Source: Microbacterium hydrocarbonoxydans (GTDB lineage: Bacteria; Actinomycetota; Actinomycetes; Actinomycetales; Microbacteriaceae). From it: DNA of 64,000 nt. The notes under the pieces are model-generated. The model had not been told where the DNA came from, ran no database searches, and saw nothing but the letters and a program-made list of their open reading frames with translations. Both the position numbers and the translations under genes were made by a program. Below, piece by piece: positions 1-9,443 of the stretch. Where the stretch lies: positions 3,100,001 to 3,164,000 of the forward strand of contig NZ_LR882982.1 in assembly GCF_904831005.1 (NCBI RefSeq), given 5' to 3'. Each line of letters begins with the position of its first letter. The stretch's first letter is position 1.

Positions 1-1
1 C

Positions 2-148
2 GTCACCCCGGCGCTCACGACCGTGCACGTTCCCCTGAGCGAGGTCGGGTATCAGGCCTTCCGTGCGACGGTCGACGCCGACTGGCAGCAGGCCGCCCTG
101 CCGCTGGAGGTCGTGGTGCGGGCGAGCACGCCGGGCGTCGCGCGATGA
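2..148 (+). CDS. LacI-family transcriptional regulator, C-terminal end (partial)
   Basis: The window opens inside a reading frame that ends at TGA 146-148 and leaves 48 residues. They look like the end of the sugar-binding domain of LacI/GalR repressors: a PALTTVHVPLSEVG stretch and a closing LEVVVRAST strand, the usual terminus of that family. The DNA-binding part lies outside the window, so the effector cannot be guessed directly. The stop overlaps the start of the glycerate kinase gene by four bases (ATGA), so the two are translationally coupled, and the repressor may control glycerate or sugar-acid use. Family assignment rests on a short fragment. Confidence 0.75.
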   Translation, partial: VTPALTTVHVPLSEVGYQAFRATVDADWQQAALPLEVVVRASTPGVAR

Positions 149-1245
149 CGACGGTGGTCCTCGCCCCCGACAGCTTCAAGGGCACGATCACCGCGGCGGA
201 TGCTGCCGCATCCCTCGCCGACGGCTGGGCCTCGGTCGATCCCGCAGCGACGTTCGTGCACCGGCCGATGGCCGACGGCGGCGAAGGAACGGTCGCCGCC
301 TTCGAGGCCGCGGTGCCGGGGGCCGAGCGGATGTCGGTGGTCGTCGATGGCCCTGCGGGGGTGCCGGTCGAGACCAGTTGGCTGCTTCTCGACGCGACGC
401 CCGACAGCCTCGGGGGTACCGGGGTCATCGATCTGGCGTCGACCTCGGGCATCGAACTGCTCGATGAGCTGCGACCGTGGGACGCCGACACCACCGGGTT
501 CGGTCAGGCGATCGCCGCGGCCCTCGACCACGGCGTCTCGCGTCTGGTCGTCGGGATCGGGTCGAGCGCGTCGACCGACGGCGGATCCGGCATGCTGACC
601 GCGCTCGGAGCGCGCTTCCTCGACGCATCCGGGGCCCCGGTCGCCCGAGGGGCGCGCGGTCTCGCCGACATCGATCGCGTCGACCTCTCCGGCCTGCGGG
701 CGTCACCCGAGGTACGCGTGCTCACCGATGTCACGAACCCGCTGACCGGACCGCGCGGAGCGGCGGCCGTGTTCGGCCCGCAGAAGGGGTTCGTCGGCGA
801 CGACATCACACGAGCGGATGCCGCGCTCGAACGCCTCGCCGCGCTGCTCGGCCTCGACCCGGCGTTGCCCGGCACGGGGGCTGCAGGAGGAACCGGCGGC
901 GCGCTGGTGGTGTGGGGCGCGACGCTCGCACCCGGGGCCGCCGAGGTCGCGGCGCTCATCGGACTCGCCGATGCGATCGCCGACGCCGACATCGTGATCA
1001 CGGGCGAAGGGTCGTACGACGGTCAGTCGGGCGACGGCAAGGTCCCGTCGTTCATCGCAGGACTCGCTGCTTCGGCAGGGGCGGCGGCGCTGCTCGCCGC
1101 CGGGCGCATCACCGCCGATTCCGACACGGCGCTGTTCACGGCATCCGCCTCGCTCACCGATCTCGCCGGCTCATCGGATGCCGCGCTCGCCGACCCCGCG
1201 CGCTGGTTGCGCGAGGCCGGGGCTGCACTCGCCCGCGCGGTCTGA
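145..1245 (+). CDS. glxK: Glycerate kinase (GlxK/GarK family)
   Basis: A 366-residue protein of the bacterial glycerate 2-kinase family, which phosphorylates D-glycerate with ATP and feeds glyoxylate or sugar-acid breakdown into glycolysis. Length matches the family. The N-terminus APDSFKGTITAADAA (about residues 7-21) and the ITGEGSYDGQSGDGK motif (about 285-299) are the characteristic conserved blocks. The ATG overlaps the stop of the upstream LacI-type gene, so start choice is well supported. It is probably co-transcribed with that regulator and transcription likely ends in the repeat-rich spacer downstream. Cytoplasmic. Confidence 0.93.
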   Translation: MTTVVLAPDSFKGTITAADAAASLADGWASVDPAATFVHRPMADGGEGTVAAFEAAVPGAERMSVVVDGPAGVPVETSWLLLDATPDSLGGTGVIDLASTSGIELLDELRPWDADTTGFGQAIAAALDHGVSRLVVGIGSSASTDGGSGMLTALGARFLDASGAPVARGARGLADIDRVDLSGLRASPEVRVLTDVTNPLTGPRGAAAVFGPQKGFVGDDITRADAALERLAALLGLDPALPGTGAAGGTGGALVVWGATLAPGAAEVAALIGLADAIADADIVITGEGSYDGQSGDGKVPSFIAGLAASAGAAALLAAGRITADSDTALFTASASLTDLAGSSDAALADPARWLREAGAALARAV

Positions 1246-1297
1246 CGGGGGCCTTCGCGGTCAGTATCCGCGTCGGCGTTCGCGTCTCCGCGCCCAG

Positions 1298-1405
1298 GCG
1301 GGGTCACTTTCGCATCGCGGATGGCGGGCGGGGTCACTTTCGCATCCCGGACGCCGGGCGGGGTCACTTTCGCATCCGGATGCCAGTCGGGGTCACTTTC
1401 GCACG
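1298..1405. repeat. Repeat family A, copy 1: four tandem GGGGTCACTTTCGCAT-type units
   Basis: Four direct copies of GGGGTCACTTTCGCATC-like sequence begin near 1300, 1330, 1360 and 1389, a period of about 30 bp; the last ends in GCAC instead of GCATC. They sit between convergent glxK and pgm. Related units, there arranged as inverted repeats, recur near 12118, 13281 and 26104. This copy has only direct units, so it does not form the same hairpin. Confidence 0.85.
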
Positions 1406-1435
1406 GGAACGGGGCATTTCGGGTGCGTTTTTGAC

Positions 1436-1540
1436 CCCGCATGCGTCGACCCCGCATGCGTCGACCCCGGACACCGTCGACCCCGCATGCGTCGACCCGG
1501 CATGCGTCGATCCCGGATGCGTCGACTCCGCGTACGTCCG
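1436..1540. repeat. 15-16 bp tandem repeat built on GCATGCGTCGACCCC
   Basis: About seven degenerate units of GCATGCGTCGACCCC follow directly after repeat family A. GTCGA occurs at 1445, 1460, 1476, 1491, 1506 and 1521, with a degenerate unit at 1536. Each full unit contains two self-complementary hexamers, GCATGC and GTCGAC. The rest of the 1246-1613 spacer shows no gene. Confidence 0.85.
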
Positions 1541-1613
1541 CCCCGCACGCGCTTCTGCCCCCGCGCACGGTATGCGCGGGGGCAGAAGGCAGGGGCCCGA
1601 AGGAGCCGCCGGA

Positions 1614-3257
1614 TCAGTCGCCGAGTGCCGCCGACACCACCGCGCGTGCTTCGGCCTGCACCTCAGCGAGATGCTCAGGGCCGCGCAGACTCTCGGCATA
1701 CAGCTTGTAGACGTCTTCCGTGCCCGAAGGGCGGGCGGCGAACCACGCGTGCTCGGTCTGCACCTTGAGGCCGCCGATCGCGGCTCCGTTGCCGGGAGCG
1801 CTCGACAGCTTGGCGGTGATCTCCTCGCCCGCGAGGGTGGTCGCCGACACGGCATCCGGCGCCAGTTTGCCCAGGGTCGCCTTCTGCGCGGGAGTCGCGG
1901 GAGCGTCGACGCGCTGATAGGCCGACGAGCCGAAGGCCTGCTCGAGCTCGGCATACCGCTCGGACGGGCTCTTCCCGGTCACGGCGATGATCTCGGCCGC
2001 GAGCAGGCACAGCAGGATGCCGTCTTTGTCGGTCGACCAGACGGTTCCGTCCTTGCGAAGGAACGACGCCCCCGCCGACTCCTCGCCGCCGAAGGCCACC
2101 GATCCGTCGAGCAGACCGGGCACGAACCACTTGAAGCCGACGGGCACCTCGAGCAGCCGGCGTCCGAGTGACTCCGCGACCCGGTCGATGATCATCGACG
2201 ACACGAGCGTCTTGCCGATCGCGGCGTCTCGCGGCCACTCGGTGCGGTGCGAGAACAGGTAGTCGATCGCGACCGCGAGATAGTGGTTGGGGTTCATCAG
2301 TCCGGCGTCGGGGGTGACGATGCCGTGGCGGTCGGCGTCCGCATCGTTGCCGGTGAGCACGTCGTAGTCGCCCTTCTTGGCGACCAGAGAGGCCATCGCC
2401 GAGGGGGATGACGGATCCATGCGGATCTTCTCGTCCCAGTCGAGCGTCATGAAGCGCCAGGTCGGGTCGACCTCGGGGTTCACGACGGTCAGGTCGAGGT
2501 CGTACACCTCTTTGATGAGCGCCCAGTACTCGACCGAGGCGCCGCCGAGCGGGTCGGCTCCGATGCGCACACCGGCGGTGCGGATCGCGTCGATGTCGAT
2601 GATCGTCGCGAGATCGCGCACATACGCCTCGCGGAAGTCGTATCCGGGGAGGGCGTCCCAGTCGATGTCGGCGAACCGCTCGCGCTTGACCTCGGCGAGG
2701 CCGCCGGCGATCAGCTCGTTGGCGCGGTCGGCGATCCAGCCGGTCGCGTCGGTGTCGGCCGGTCCGCCGTGCGGGGGGTTGTACTTGAAGCCGCCGTCGC
2801 GCGGGGGGTTGTGCGATGGGGTGACGACGATGCCGTCGGCGCGCCCGGCGGCATCCGGTGCGAGTTCGCGGTTGAACGTGAGGATCGCATGGCTGAGCGC
2901 GGGCGTCGGCACCCACGCGTCGCGCGAGTCGACGCGGACGTCGACCCCGTTGGCCACCAGCACCTCGATGGCGCTGCGCTCGGCGGGCAGCGACAGGGCG
3001 TGAGTGTCGCGACCGAGGAAGAGCGGGCCGGTGATGCCCTGACCGGCGCGGTAGTCGACGATCGCCTGGGTGGTCGCCAGGATGTGATTCTCGTTGAAGC
3101 TGTTCGAGAGCGAAGACCCCCGGTGGCCGCTCGTGCCGAAGGCGACGCGTTCTGCGGCGACCTCGGGATTCGGGATGCGGTCGTAGTAGGCGGCGATCAG
3201 CTCGTCGACATCGATCAGATCGGATTCTTCGGCGGGAAGGCCGGCACGGCTCGTCAT
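1614..3257 (-). CDS. pgm: Phosphoglucomutase (alpha-D-glucose phosphate-specific)
   Basis: A 547-residue phosphoglucomutase, the length of the E. coli Pgm type, interconverting glucose 1-phosphate and glucose 6-phosphate for glycogen, trehalose and nucleotide-sugar synthesis. The phosphoserine loop [11 protein letters not shown] (about residues 143-153), the Mg2+ loop [10 protein letters not shown] (about 300-309), the sugar-binding GGEESAG (about 387) and the phosphate-binding RPSGTE (about 507) are all present, so it should be active. The frame is open further upstream, but the ATG at 3257 ([13 protein letters not shown]) fits the family length and leaves a 61-70 bp promoter spacer with divergent pheA. 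Confidence 0.95.
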   Translation of the reverse strand: MTSRAGLPAEESDLIDVDELIAAYYDRIPNPEVAAERVAFGTSGHRGSSLSNSFNENHILATTQAIVDYRAGQGITGPLFLGRDTHALSLPAERSAIEVLVANGVDVRVDSRDAWVPTPALSHAILTFNRELAPDAAGRADGIVVTPSHNPPRDGGFKYNPPHGGPADTDATGWIADRANELIAGGLAEVKRERFADIDWDALPGYDFREAYVRDLATIIDIDAIRTAGVRIGADPLGGASVEYWALIKEVYDLDLTVVNPEVDPTWRFMTLDWDEKIRMDPSSPSAMASLVAKKGDYDVLTGNDADADRHGIVTPDAGLMNPNHYLAVAIDYLFSHRTEWPRDAAIGKTLVSSMIIDRVAESLGRRLLEVPVGFKWFVPGLLDGSVAFGGEESAGASFLRKDGTVWSTDKDGILLCLLAAEIIAVTGKSPSERYAELEQAFGSSAYQRVDAPATPAQKATLGKLAPDAVSATTLAGEEITAKLSSAPGNGAAIGGLKVQTEHAWFAARPSGTEDVYKLYAESLRGPEHLAEVQAEARAVVSAALGD

Positions 3258-3327
3258 GCACACAGTCTGCCCCCATCTCGGCATCCGCGCATCTTCTGTC
3301 CCCAGCCCGTGCCCTAAGGTGAAACGC

Positions 3328-4269
3328 GTGACTGAACGCCGCACCTACAGCTACCTCGGCCCCGCCGGAACGTTCACCGAGGCGGCGCTCGATCAGGTCG
3401 CCGAGGCTCGCGGTCAGGACCGTCGCGCGGTGCACAACGTCGGCGAAGCGCTCGCCGACGTGCTCGAAGGGCGCAGCGACGCGGCGATGATCGCGATCGA
3501 GAACTCGATCGAAGGCGGCGTCTCGACCACGCAGGATGCTCTGGCCACACTGCCGGGTCTGCGGATCATCGGCGAATACCTCGTGCCCGTGAACTTCGTG
3601 CTCGTGGCGCCACGGGGCACCACCCTGGCCGATGTGCGGATCATCGCTGCCCACCCGGTGGCCTATGCGCAGTGCCACACCTGGCTCGGCGCGAATCTGC
3701 CGACGCATTCGCACGTGCCCGCGGCGAGCAACGTCGCCTCGGCGATCGGCGTGCTCGACGGGTCACTGCCCGCGCAGGCGGCGATCGCCGCTCCCGGAGT
3801 CGTGAAGCACCTCGACGTCGATGTGCTGGCCGAGGGCATCGGCGACAACGCCCAGGCTGTGACGCGCTTCGTGCTCGTGACCCGCACCACCACGGCCCCG
3901 GCTCCGACCGGAGCCGACAAGACCTCGCTCATCGTCGAGCTGCCGAACGACCACCCCGGATCGCTGCTCGAGATGCTCGAGCAGTTCTCGACCCGCGGCA
4001 TCAACCTGTCGCTCATCCAGTCGCGTCCGATCGGAGACGAGCTCGGCAGGTACCGGTTCGTGATCGACGCCGACGGGCACATCGAGCACGAGCGCATGGC
4101 AGACGCGTTGCTCGGCATCCGGCGGTTCAGCCCGCGAGTGGTGTTCCTCGGGTCCTACCCGCGCGCCGATCGGCAGATCGTGCAGTACCCCGAGCGCTAC
4201 GACGACGAGGTGTTCGTCGAGGCGCGCGACTGGCTGCGCGGCATCGTGAGCGGCGCGCCCGAGGCCTGA
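3328..4269 (+). CDS. pheA: Prephenate dehydratase with ACT domain
   Basis: A 313-residue monofunctional prephenate dehydratase, turning prephenate into phenylpyruvate in phenylalanine synthesis. The catalytic domain shows [10 protein letters not shown] (residues 11-20) and [10 protein letters not shown] (55-64). The C-terminal ACT domain, which binds phenylalanine for feedback control, carries a LIQSRP motif near 230 in place of the usual ESRP. No ATG fits; GTG at 3328 ([12 protein letters not shown]) is chosen, with a second GTG at 3319 as the alternative. It is divergent from pgm and convergent with the nitrate reductase gene, only 18 bp away. Confidence 0.94.
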   Translation: MTERRTYSYLGPAGTFTEAALDQVAEARGQDRRAVHNVGEALADVLEGRSDAAMIAIENSIEGGVSTTQDALATLPGLRIIGEYLVPVNFVLVAPRGTTLADVRIIAAHPVAYAQCHTWLGANLPTHSHVPAASNVASAIGVLDGSLPAQAAIAAPGVVKHLDVDVLAEGIGDNAQAVTRFVLVTRTTTAPAPTGADKTSLIVELPNDHPGSLLEMLEQFSTRGINLSLIQSRPIGDELGRYRFVIDADGHIEHERMADALLGIRRFSPRVVFLGSYPRADRQIVQYPERYDDEVFVEARDWLRGIVSGAPEA

Positions 4270-4287
4270 ACCCGGCGTCGGTCGGTG

Positions 4288-6381
4288 TCAGACCGCGCTC
4301 ACCTGCACGAGCGCCCGCTTGAACTCGGGCATCGCCGAGTGCGGATCGACGCGGTCGCCGGTCAGCAGGTTGGCGCTCTCGGCGTCCGGGTAGTGGAAAG
4401 GCACGAACACGGTGTCCGGACGGATGTCGCGGGTCAGCTCTGCCCGGGCGAGCACGGTGCCTCGCGAGTTGGAGAGGCGGATGCCGTCGCCCTCGCCGAT
4501 CCCGTGGCGTCGGGCCGTGGCGGGGTGCAGCTGAGCGACGACGCCCGGGCGCTTCTCGGTCAGCTCGGCGACCCGACGGGTCTGAACGCCGCTCTGGTAC
4601 TGCTCGAGCAGGCGACCGGTGATGAGGGTGAGGCCGTCGCCCTGTGGAGTCTCGTGAGCGCGCGGGCGCACCGCCACCAGTCTGGCGCGCCCGTCCGCGT
4701 GCGAGAAGCGATCGGCGAACAGGCGTGGAGTGCCGAGGCTGCCGATCGGGAACGGCCAGTAGGCCTCGATGCCCACCCCCAGGTCGAGCAGCGCGTGGCT
4801 GAGGCCCGAATAGTCGGCGCGTCCGCCGGCCGAGGCGCGGGCGAGTTCGTCGAACACCTCTGAGGGCTCGAGGCTCCAGACGCCCGGTGCATCGAGCCGA
4901 CGTGCGAGCTCGGCCATGATCCACAGCTCGCTGCGTGCGCCGGCGGGGGCGTCGACGGCGCGGCGCCGGCGCAGCACCCGGCCCTCGAGGTTGGTCATCG
5001 TCCCCTCCTCTTCGGCCCACTGCAGCACGGGGAGCACGACGTCGGCTGCTCTCGCCGTCTCGGAGAGGAAGAAGTCAGACACGACGAGCAGGTCGAGGCG
5101 ACCCAGCGCCTCGCGCACGGTCTGCACGTTCGGAGCCGACACGAACACGTTCGAGCCGTGCACGAGCAGCGCTCGCACACCCCCGGGAAGCCCGGCGCTG
5201 TGCAGCAGCTCGACGGCCGGGACGCCCGGCCCGGGAAGATCGTCGGGGTCGACGCCCCACACCGCGGCCACAGAAGCCCTCGCGGCCGGGTCGGTGATCG
5301 AGCGATAGCCGGGCAGCTGGTCGGCCTTCTGGCCGTGCTCGCGACCGCCCTGTCCGTTGCCCTGTCCGGTGAGCGTGCCGTAGCCGCACCCCGGAGTGCC
5401 GGGGAGCCCGAGCAGCAGCGCCAGGTTGATGGCGGCCGTCGCGGTGTCGGTGCCGTCGACGTGCTGCTCGACGCCGCGGCCCGTGAGGATGTAGGTCGAA
5501 CCCGACTCGGCGAGACTGCGCGCGAGGTGTCGGATGCTGCGCGCCGGCACTCCGGTGACGGCCTCGGCACGTTCGGGCCACCACGACGACACCGATCGCC
5601 GGAGCTCGTCGAGGCCCGTGGTGCGCTGGCGCACATAGTCGGCATCATGAAGGCCCTCGGCGAGGACCACATGGGTCAGCGCGAGCAGCAGCGCCAGATC
5701 GGTGCCGGGCACGGGCTGCACATGGATGCCCGCGCCGTCGGCGCACAGCCGCGCGGTCGAGCTGTGGCGGGGATCGACGACGATCAGGCCGCCCCGGGCT
5801 CTGGCGCCCTGCAGGTGCGAGACGAACGGCGGCATGGTGTCGCCGACGTTCGAGCCGAGCAGCAGCACGGTCTCGGCGGTGTCGAGGTCGGCGAGCGGGA
5901 ACGGAAGGCCGCGGTCGATGCCGAAGGCGCGATTGGATGCCGCGGCCGCCGACGACATGCAGAAGCGGCCGTTGTAGTCGATGCGCGAGGTGCGCAGGGC
6001 GATGCGCGCGAACTTGCCGAGCTGGTACGCCTTCTCGTTCGTGAGTCCGCCGCCGCCGAACACGCCGATCGCGTCGGCTCCGTCCTCGGCGGCGATGCGC
6101 GCGACCTGCTCCGCGATGAGGTCGAGCGCGGCATCCCACTCGACCGGATGCAGCTCACCGTCATCGCCGCGCACGAGCGGCGTCGTCAGTCGGCCGGGGG
6201 CCGCGAGCAGCTCGGCCGAGGTCCAGCCCTTCTTGCACAGGCCGCCGCGGTTCGTCGGGAAGTCCCGCCCGGCCACCGTGACCGGCAGAGCCGGGCGCTC
6301 GCCGGAGCGCGGTGCGGCGGCCGCGGTGGTCAGCGTCATGGCGCACTGCAGGGCGCAGTACGGGCAGTGGGTGTCGGTCAT
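4288..6381 (-). CDS. nasA: Assimilatory nitrate reductase, catalytic molybdopterin subunit
   Basis: A 697-residue member of the bis-MGD molybdopterin oxidoreductase family (NasA/NarB type), reducing nitrate to nitrite in the cytoplasm for nitrogen assimilation. Cys6, Cys9, Cys13 and Cys49 (in GGLCKKGW) form the N-terminal [4Fe-4S] site. The start at 6381 overlaps the stop of the upstream flavoprotein gene by four bases. With narK and that flavoprotein it forms a uptake/electron transfer/reduction operon, and the cofactor genes moeA and mobA lie just upstream on the same strand. There is no nitrite reductase (nirBD) in the window, so nitrite must be reduced by genes elsewhere. Confidence 0.92.
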   Translation of the reverse strand: MTDTHCPYCALQCAMTLTTAAAAPRSGERPALPVTVAGRDFPTNRGGLCKKGWTSAELLAAPGRLTTPLVRGDDGELHPVEWDAALDLIAEQVARIAAEDGADAIGVFGGGGLTNEKAYQLGKFARIALRTSRIDYNGRFCMSSAAAASNRAFGIDRGLPFPLADLDTAETVLLLGSNVGDTMPPFVSHLQGARARGGLIVVDPRHSSTARLCADGAGIHVQPVPGTDLALLLALTHVVLAEGLHDADYVRQRTTGLDELRRSVSSWWPERAEAVTGVPARSIRHLARSLAESGSTYILTGRGVEQHVDGTDTATAAINLALLLGLPGTPGCGYGTLTGQGNGQGGREHGQKADQLPGYRSITDPAARASVAAVWGVDPDDLPGPGVPAVELLHSAGLPGGVRALLVHGSNVFVSAPNVQTVREALGRLDLLVVSDFFLSETARAADVVLPVLQWAEEEGTMTNLEGRVLRRRRAVDAPAGARSELWIMAELARRLDAPGVWSLEPSEVFDELARASAGGRADYSGLSHALLDLGVGIEAYWPFPIGSLGTPRLFADRFSHADGRARLVAVRPRAHETPQGDGLTLITGRLLEQYQSGVQTRRVAELTEKRPGVVAQLHPATARRHGIGEGDGIRLSNSRGTVLARAELTRDIRPDTVFVPFHYPDAESANLLTGDRVDPHSAMPEFKRALVQVSAV

Positions 6382-7922
6382 GCGACGGCCCCCTCGCGTG
6401 CGTGCAGCAGCTCGGTGATGCGGGCGCGGCATCCGCCGCATCCCGTGCCCGCCCGCGTGCACTCGCCGATCGCGGCGACCGACCCGCATCCCTCGTCGAT
6501 CGCATCCTCGATCTGTCCGACGGTCACGGCGTTGCAGATGCACAGCGTCGCCTCTCGCCCCGCGGCGACCGTGGTCTCGGCGTCCGCGTCGTCGAGGCGC
6601 AGCAGCAGGGACCGGTCGGCCGGAAGCTCGCCGCCCCGCATGTACAGCACGCTCAGCTCGGCGGCAGCGCGCGGCATCCCGACCGCGACGAATCCGGTGA
6701 GGATTCCGTCTCTCGTCGCCATCTTGACGTAGGTGCCGTGCTCGGGGTCGGCCCACACGGCGATGCCGGGAGCGATCTCGCCCGCGGGCACGGGCGCGAA
6801 GGGGTCGGCCGAGACGTCTCCCGCAGAGACGATGTCGACGCTCTCGCTCTTGAGCGCGACGACGCCGGGATGCTCGTCGACGAACGCGCCCGTCGAGAGT
6901 TCGTCGCCGGTCAGCTCCGCGGTGATCGAGGCGGCCAGCCAGTCGGCCTGCCGCCACCCCGGACCGATCAGGCCGCGAGGCCCTCCCGGCACCTGCCGGT
7001 CGTGCAGGTGCGCGGCAGGATCCGCGACGTGCGCGCAGTCGCCGATCGCGTGGATGCGCGGATCCGTCCAGGATCGCAGCGTGTCATCGACGAGCACCCC
7101 GTTCCCGACGCGCAGGCCCGCCGCCTCGGCGAGCTCGACACGCGCCCGCACTCCGCACGAGAGCACGAGCAGGTCGCCCTCGATGCGCTTCCCGTCTGAC
7201 GAGACCAGGGCGCGGAACCTGCGGATGCCGTCGTCGCCCTCCATCCCGATCACTCCCTCGGCGCGGGTGTGCGGCACCAGGGCGACGCCGGCTGAGGCGA
7301 GAGCGGTCGACAGGATGCTCGCCGACCCCCGATCGAGCTGCCGGGGCATCGGAATCGGTCCGAAGTGCGCGACCGACGGCACGGCCCCCGCATCGGCGAG
7401 CAGCATCGCGAGTTCGATCCCGAGCACGCCGGCGCCCAGCACCACCACGCGGCCGCCGCGGTCGACCACGGCGCGCACCTGCTCGGCATCCGACAGGTCG
7501 CGCAGCACGCAGACCCCCGAGGTGAGCTGCACGTCGAGGCCTGTGCCGTCGGGGCCGAGCCGCTCGAGCCCGTCGAGGGCGGGGACGATCGGCCGGGCGC
7601 CGGTGGCGAGCACTAGCCGGTCGTACGCGACGCTCGATCCGTCAGCGAGCACGACCGTGCGAGCGTCCCGATCGATCCGCTCGGCCCTGGCTCCTCGTCG
7701 CAGGTCGATGCCGGGGTGCGACTCGGCCGTGACCAGCGTGATCTCATCGGCCGTGGCCTCTCCGACGGCGACCTCGGCGAGCAGCACCCGGTTGTAGGGA
7801 TCCGCCGTCTCGGCGCCCAGCACCGTCACCGTCACCCGGTGCGCGGCGATCAGAGGCAGGAGCTCTTCGGCGAAGCGGATGCCGACCGGCCCCGCGCCGA
7901 TGACGACGATGCGCTCGGGCAT
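6378..7922 (-). CDS. FAD/NAD(P)-dependent oxidoreductase with [2Fe-2S] BFD domain, nitrate reductase electron-transfer subunit
   Basis: A 514-residue flavoprotein related to NasB/NasC and to the front part of NirB. It starts with an FAD Rossmann motif (VVIGAGPVG, about 5-13), has a second NAD(P)H Rossmann fold (VVVLGAGVLGIELA) and the second FAD motif IHAIGDCAHV. It ends in a bacterioferritin-associated-ferredoxin-like [2Fe-2S] domain with CICNAV and CTRAGTGCGGC cysteines. It lacks the sulfite/nitrite reductase domains of NirB, so it is inferred to carry electrons from NAD(P)H to NasA rather than reduce nitrite. It overlaps nasA by four bases and starts two bases after narK ends. Confidence 0.85.
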   Translation of the reverse strand: MPERIVVIGAGPVGIRFAEELLPLIAAHRVTVTVLGAETADPYNRVLLAEVAVGEATADEITLVTAESHPGIDLRRGARAERIDRDARTVVLADGSSVAYDRLVLATGARPIVPALDGLERLGPDGTGLDVQLTSGVCVLRDLSDAEQVRAVVDRGGRVVVLGAGVLGIELAMLLADAGAVPSVAHFGPIPMPRQLDRGSASILSTALASAGVALVPHTRAEGVIGMEGDDGIRRFRALVSSDGKRIEGDLLVLSCGVRARVELAEAAGLRVGNGVLVDDTLRSWTDPRIHAIGDCAHVADPAAHLHDRQVPGGPRGLIGPGWRQADWLAASITAELTGDELSTGAFVDEHPGVVALKSESVDIVSAGDVSADPFAPVPAGEIAPGIAVWADPEHGTYVKMATRDGILTGFVAVGMPRAAAELSVLYMRGGELPADRSLLLRLDDADAETTVAAGREATLCICNAVTVGQIEDAIDEGCGSVAAIGECTRAGTGCGGCRARITELLHAREGAVA

Positions 7923-7924
7923 CG

Positions 7925-9316
7925 TCAGATCCGGTGTCCGGCGAGGGAGGGCCGCGGACGGGCGTAGACGACGGCGGTGATGACGAGCAGCACCACGTAG
8001 GCGGCGACGAACCCGCCGAACGCGGGGGCGTAGGATCCCGTGCCGCTCTTCGCCGCGGCGAGCACCTGCGGGATCACGAACCCGCCGTAGGCGCCGATGG
8101 CCGAGATCAGTCCGAGGGCGGCTGCTCCCTTGCGCTGGGTGCTGACGGCGAGAGCATCGCCCGCGGTCGCGGCGCCTCGAGCGGCGAAGACGTTGGGGAT
8201 CATGCGGTAGGTCGCGCCGTTGCCGACGCCTGCCGCGATGAACAGCATCAGGAAGCATCCGAGGAAGAGGACGAAGCTGTTCGCCTCGAGAGTCAGCAGC
8301 AGCGACAGAGCGCCGAGGATCATGAGAGAGAAGGCCGCGATCGTCATCCGTGCTCCGCCGAAGCGGTCGGCGAGCTTGCCGCCGTAGGGCCTGGCGAGCG
8401 AGCCGACCAGGGCCCCCAGGAAGGCGAGCGAGAGTGAGGCGCTGCCGATCTGGAATGTCGAGAACTCGGGGAAGGTGTCGGCGATGAGCTTGGGGAAGAC
8501 GCTCGAGAAGCCGATGAACGAGCCGAACGTGCCGATGTAGAGCAGCGACAGCACCCACAGGTGCGGTTCGCGCAGTGCCGCTGCCGCGCCGGCGAAGTCG
8601 GCCTTGGCAGACGAGAGGTTGTCCATGTGACGCCACGCGCCCCACACGGCCACGAGGATGAGCGGGATCCACATCCATCCGGCGAAAGAGAGACTCAGGG
8701 TCGATGCCGCGGTGATCGACACGACGATCGGCACCGCCAGCTGAGCCACCGAGGTGCCGAGGTTGCCACCGGCGGCGTTGAGCCCGAGCGCCCAGCCCTT
8801 CTCCTTCTGCGGGAAGAAGTAGGTGATGTTCGCCATCGAGCTGGCGAAGTTGCCGCCTCCGAAACCCGCGAGCGCGGCGACGGCGAGCAGCACGCCGAAC
8901 GGCGTCTCGGGGTCTTGCACGACGATGCCGAGCAGAGTCGCGGGGATCAGCAGCAGCAGCGCCGAGACGATGGTCCAGTTGCGTCCGCCGAAGCGGGCCA
9001 CGAGGAACGTGTACGGGAACCGCAGCGTGGCGCCCACGAGACTCGGCAGCGAGATCAGCCAGAACGACTCGGTGGTGCTGAGGGTGAACCCCGCCGCCGG
9101 AAGGAGCACCACGACGATGCTCCACAGCTGCCAGATGATGAATCCGAGGAACTCGGCGAAGATCGACCAGCCGAGGTTGCGGCGGGCGATGGCCTTGCCT
9201 TCGGATGCCCAGAAGGTCGCATCCTCGGGGTTCCAGCCGTCGATCCATCGGCCTGGACGGCGGGTGAGGGTGACGGCGGTGGCGTCGACGCTGCGTGTTC
9301 CGATGGTCTGGGACAT
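7925..9316 (-). CDS. narK: Nitrate/nitrite MFS transporter
   Basis: A 463-residue major facilitator protein of the NarK/NasA nitrate porter group, with about 12 hydrophobic segments after a charged N-terminal tail of about 45 residues. The stretch EFLGFIIWQLWSIVVVLLP in the first helix and the glycine-rich segment GFGGGNFASSMANI are typical of this group. It is the first gene of the nitrate operon and brings nitrate in for the reductase encoded directly behind it. A direct repeat resembling a GlnR site lies 75-90 bp upstream. Confidence 0.9.
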   Translation of the reverse strand: MSQTIGTRSVDATAVTLTRRPGRWIDGWNPEDATFWASEGKAIARRNLGWSIFAEFLGFIIWQLWSIVVVLLPAAGFTLSTTESFWLISLPSLVGATLRFPYTFLVARFGGRNWTIVSALLLLIPATLLGIVVQDPETPFGVLLAVAALAGFGGGNFASSMANITYFFPQKEKGWALGLNAAGGNLGTSVAQLAVPIVVSITAASTLSLSFAGWMWIPLILVAVWGAWRHMDNLSSAKADFAGAAAALREPHLWVLSLLYIGTFGSFIGFSSVFPKLIADTFPEFSTFQIGSASLSLAFLGALVGSLARPYGGKLADRFGGARMTIAAFSLMILGALSLLLTLEANSFVLFLGCFLMLFIAAGVGNGATYRMIPNVFAARGAATAGDALAVSTQRKGAAALGLISAIGAYGGFVIPQVLAAAKSGTGSYAPAFGGFVAAYVVLLVITAVVYARPRPSLAGHRI

Positions 9317-9389
9317 CGTGGCTCCTGGCGTTCGAGAGGATGTTTTCTCTGAACGTAGGGGGCGGATGTTGCAGGCCCGCGCGAGTGCG

Positions 9390-9405
9390 ATTACCGCACG
9401 ATTAC
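9390..9405 (-). promoter_or_regulatory. Candidate GlnR-type box upstream of narK
   Basis: On the minus strand the sequence reads GTAAT-CGTGCG-GTAAT, two identical pentamers separated by six bases. Actinobacterial GlnR recognises GTnAC-like half sites with this N6 spacing, and narK-type operons are known GlnR targets. Here both half sites end in T instead of C, so the match is imperfect. Position relative to narK (about 75-90 bp upstream) is reasonable for an activator. Confidence 0.4.
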
Positions 9406-9443
9406 TTCTCGATCACATCGGCAGGGTCGCGAATGAGAGAACT

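Noticed and set aside
1245..1613. Possible CRISPR array in the repeat-rich spacer after glycerate kinase
   Set aside because: The 30 bp units have no unique spacers of regular size, the second array is a simple 15 bp tandem repeat, and no cas genes are near.
4288..6957. Long minus-strand frame extending the nitrate reductase to 889 residues
   Set aside because: The upstream part is Arg/Gly-rich shadow of the flavoprotein gene; the true start at 6381 gives the Cys motif at the N-terminus and a four-base overlap with the upstream gene.
6378..7922. Nitrite reductase large subunit NirB
   Set aside because: The sulfite/nitrite reductase ferredoxin-like half and sirohaem domain are absent; the protein stops after the [2Fe-2S] domain.
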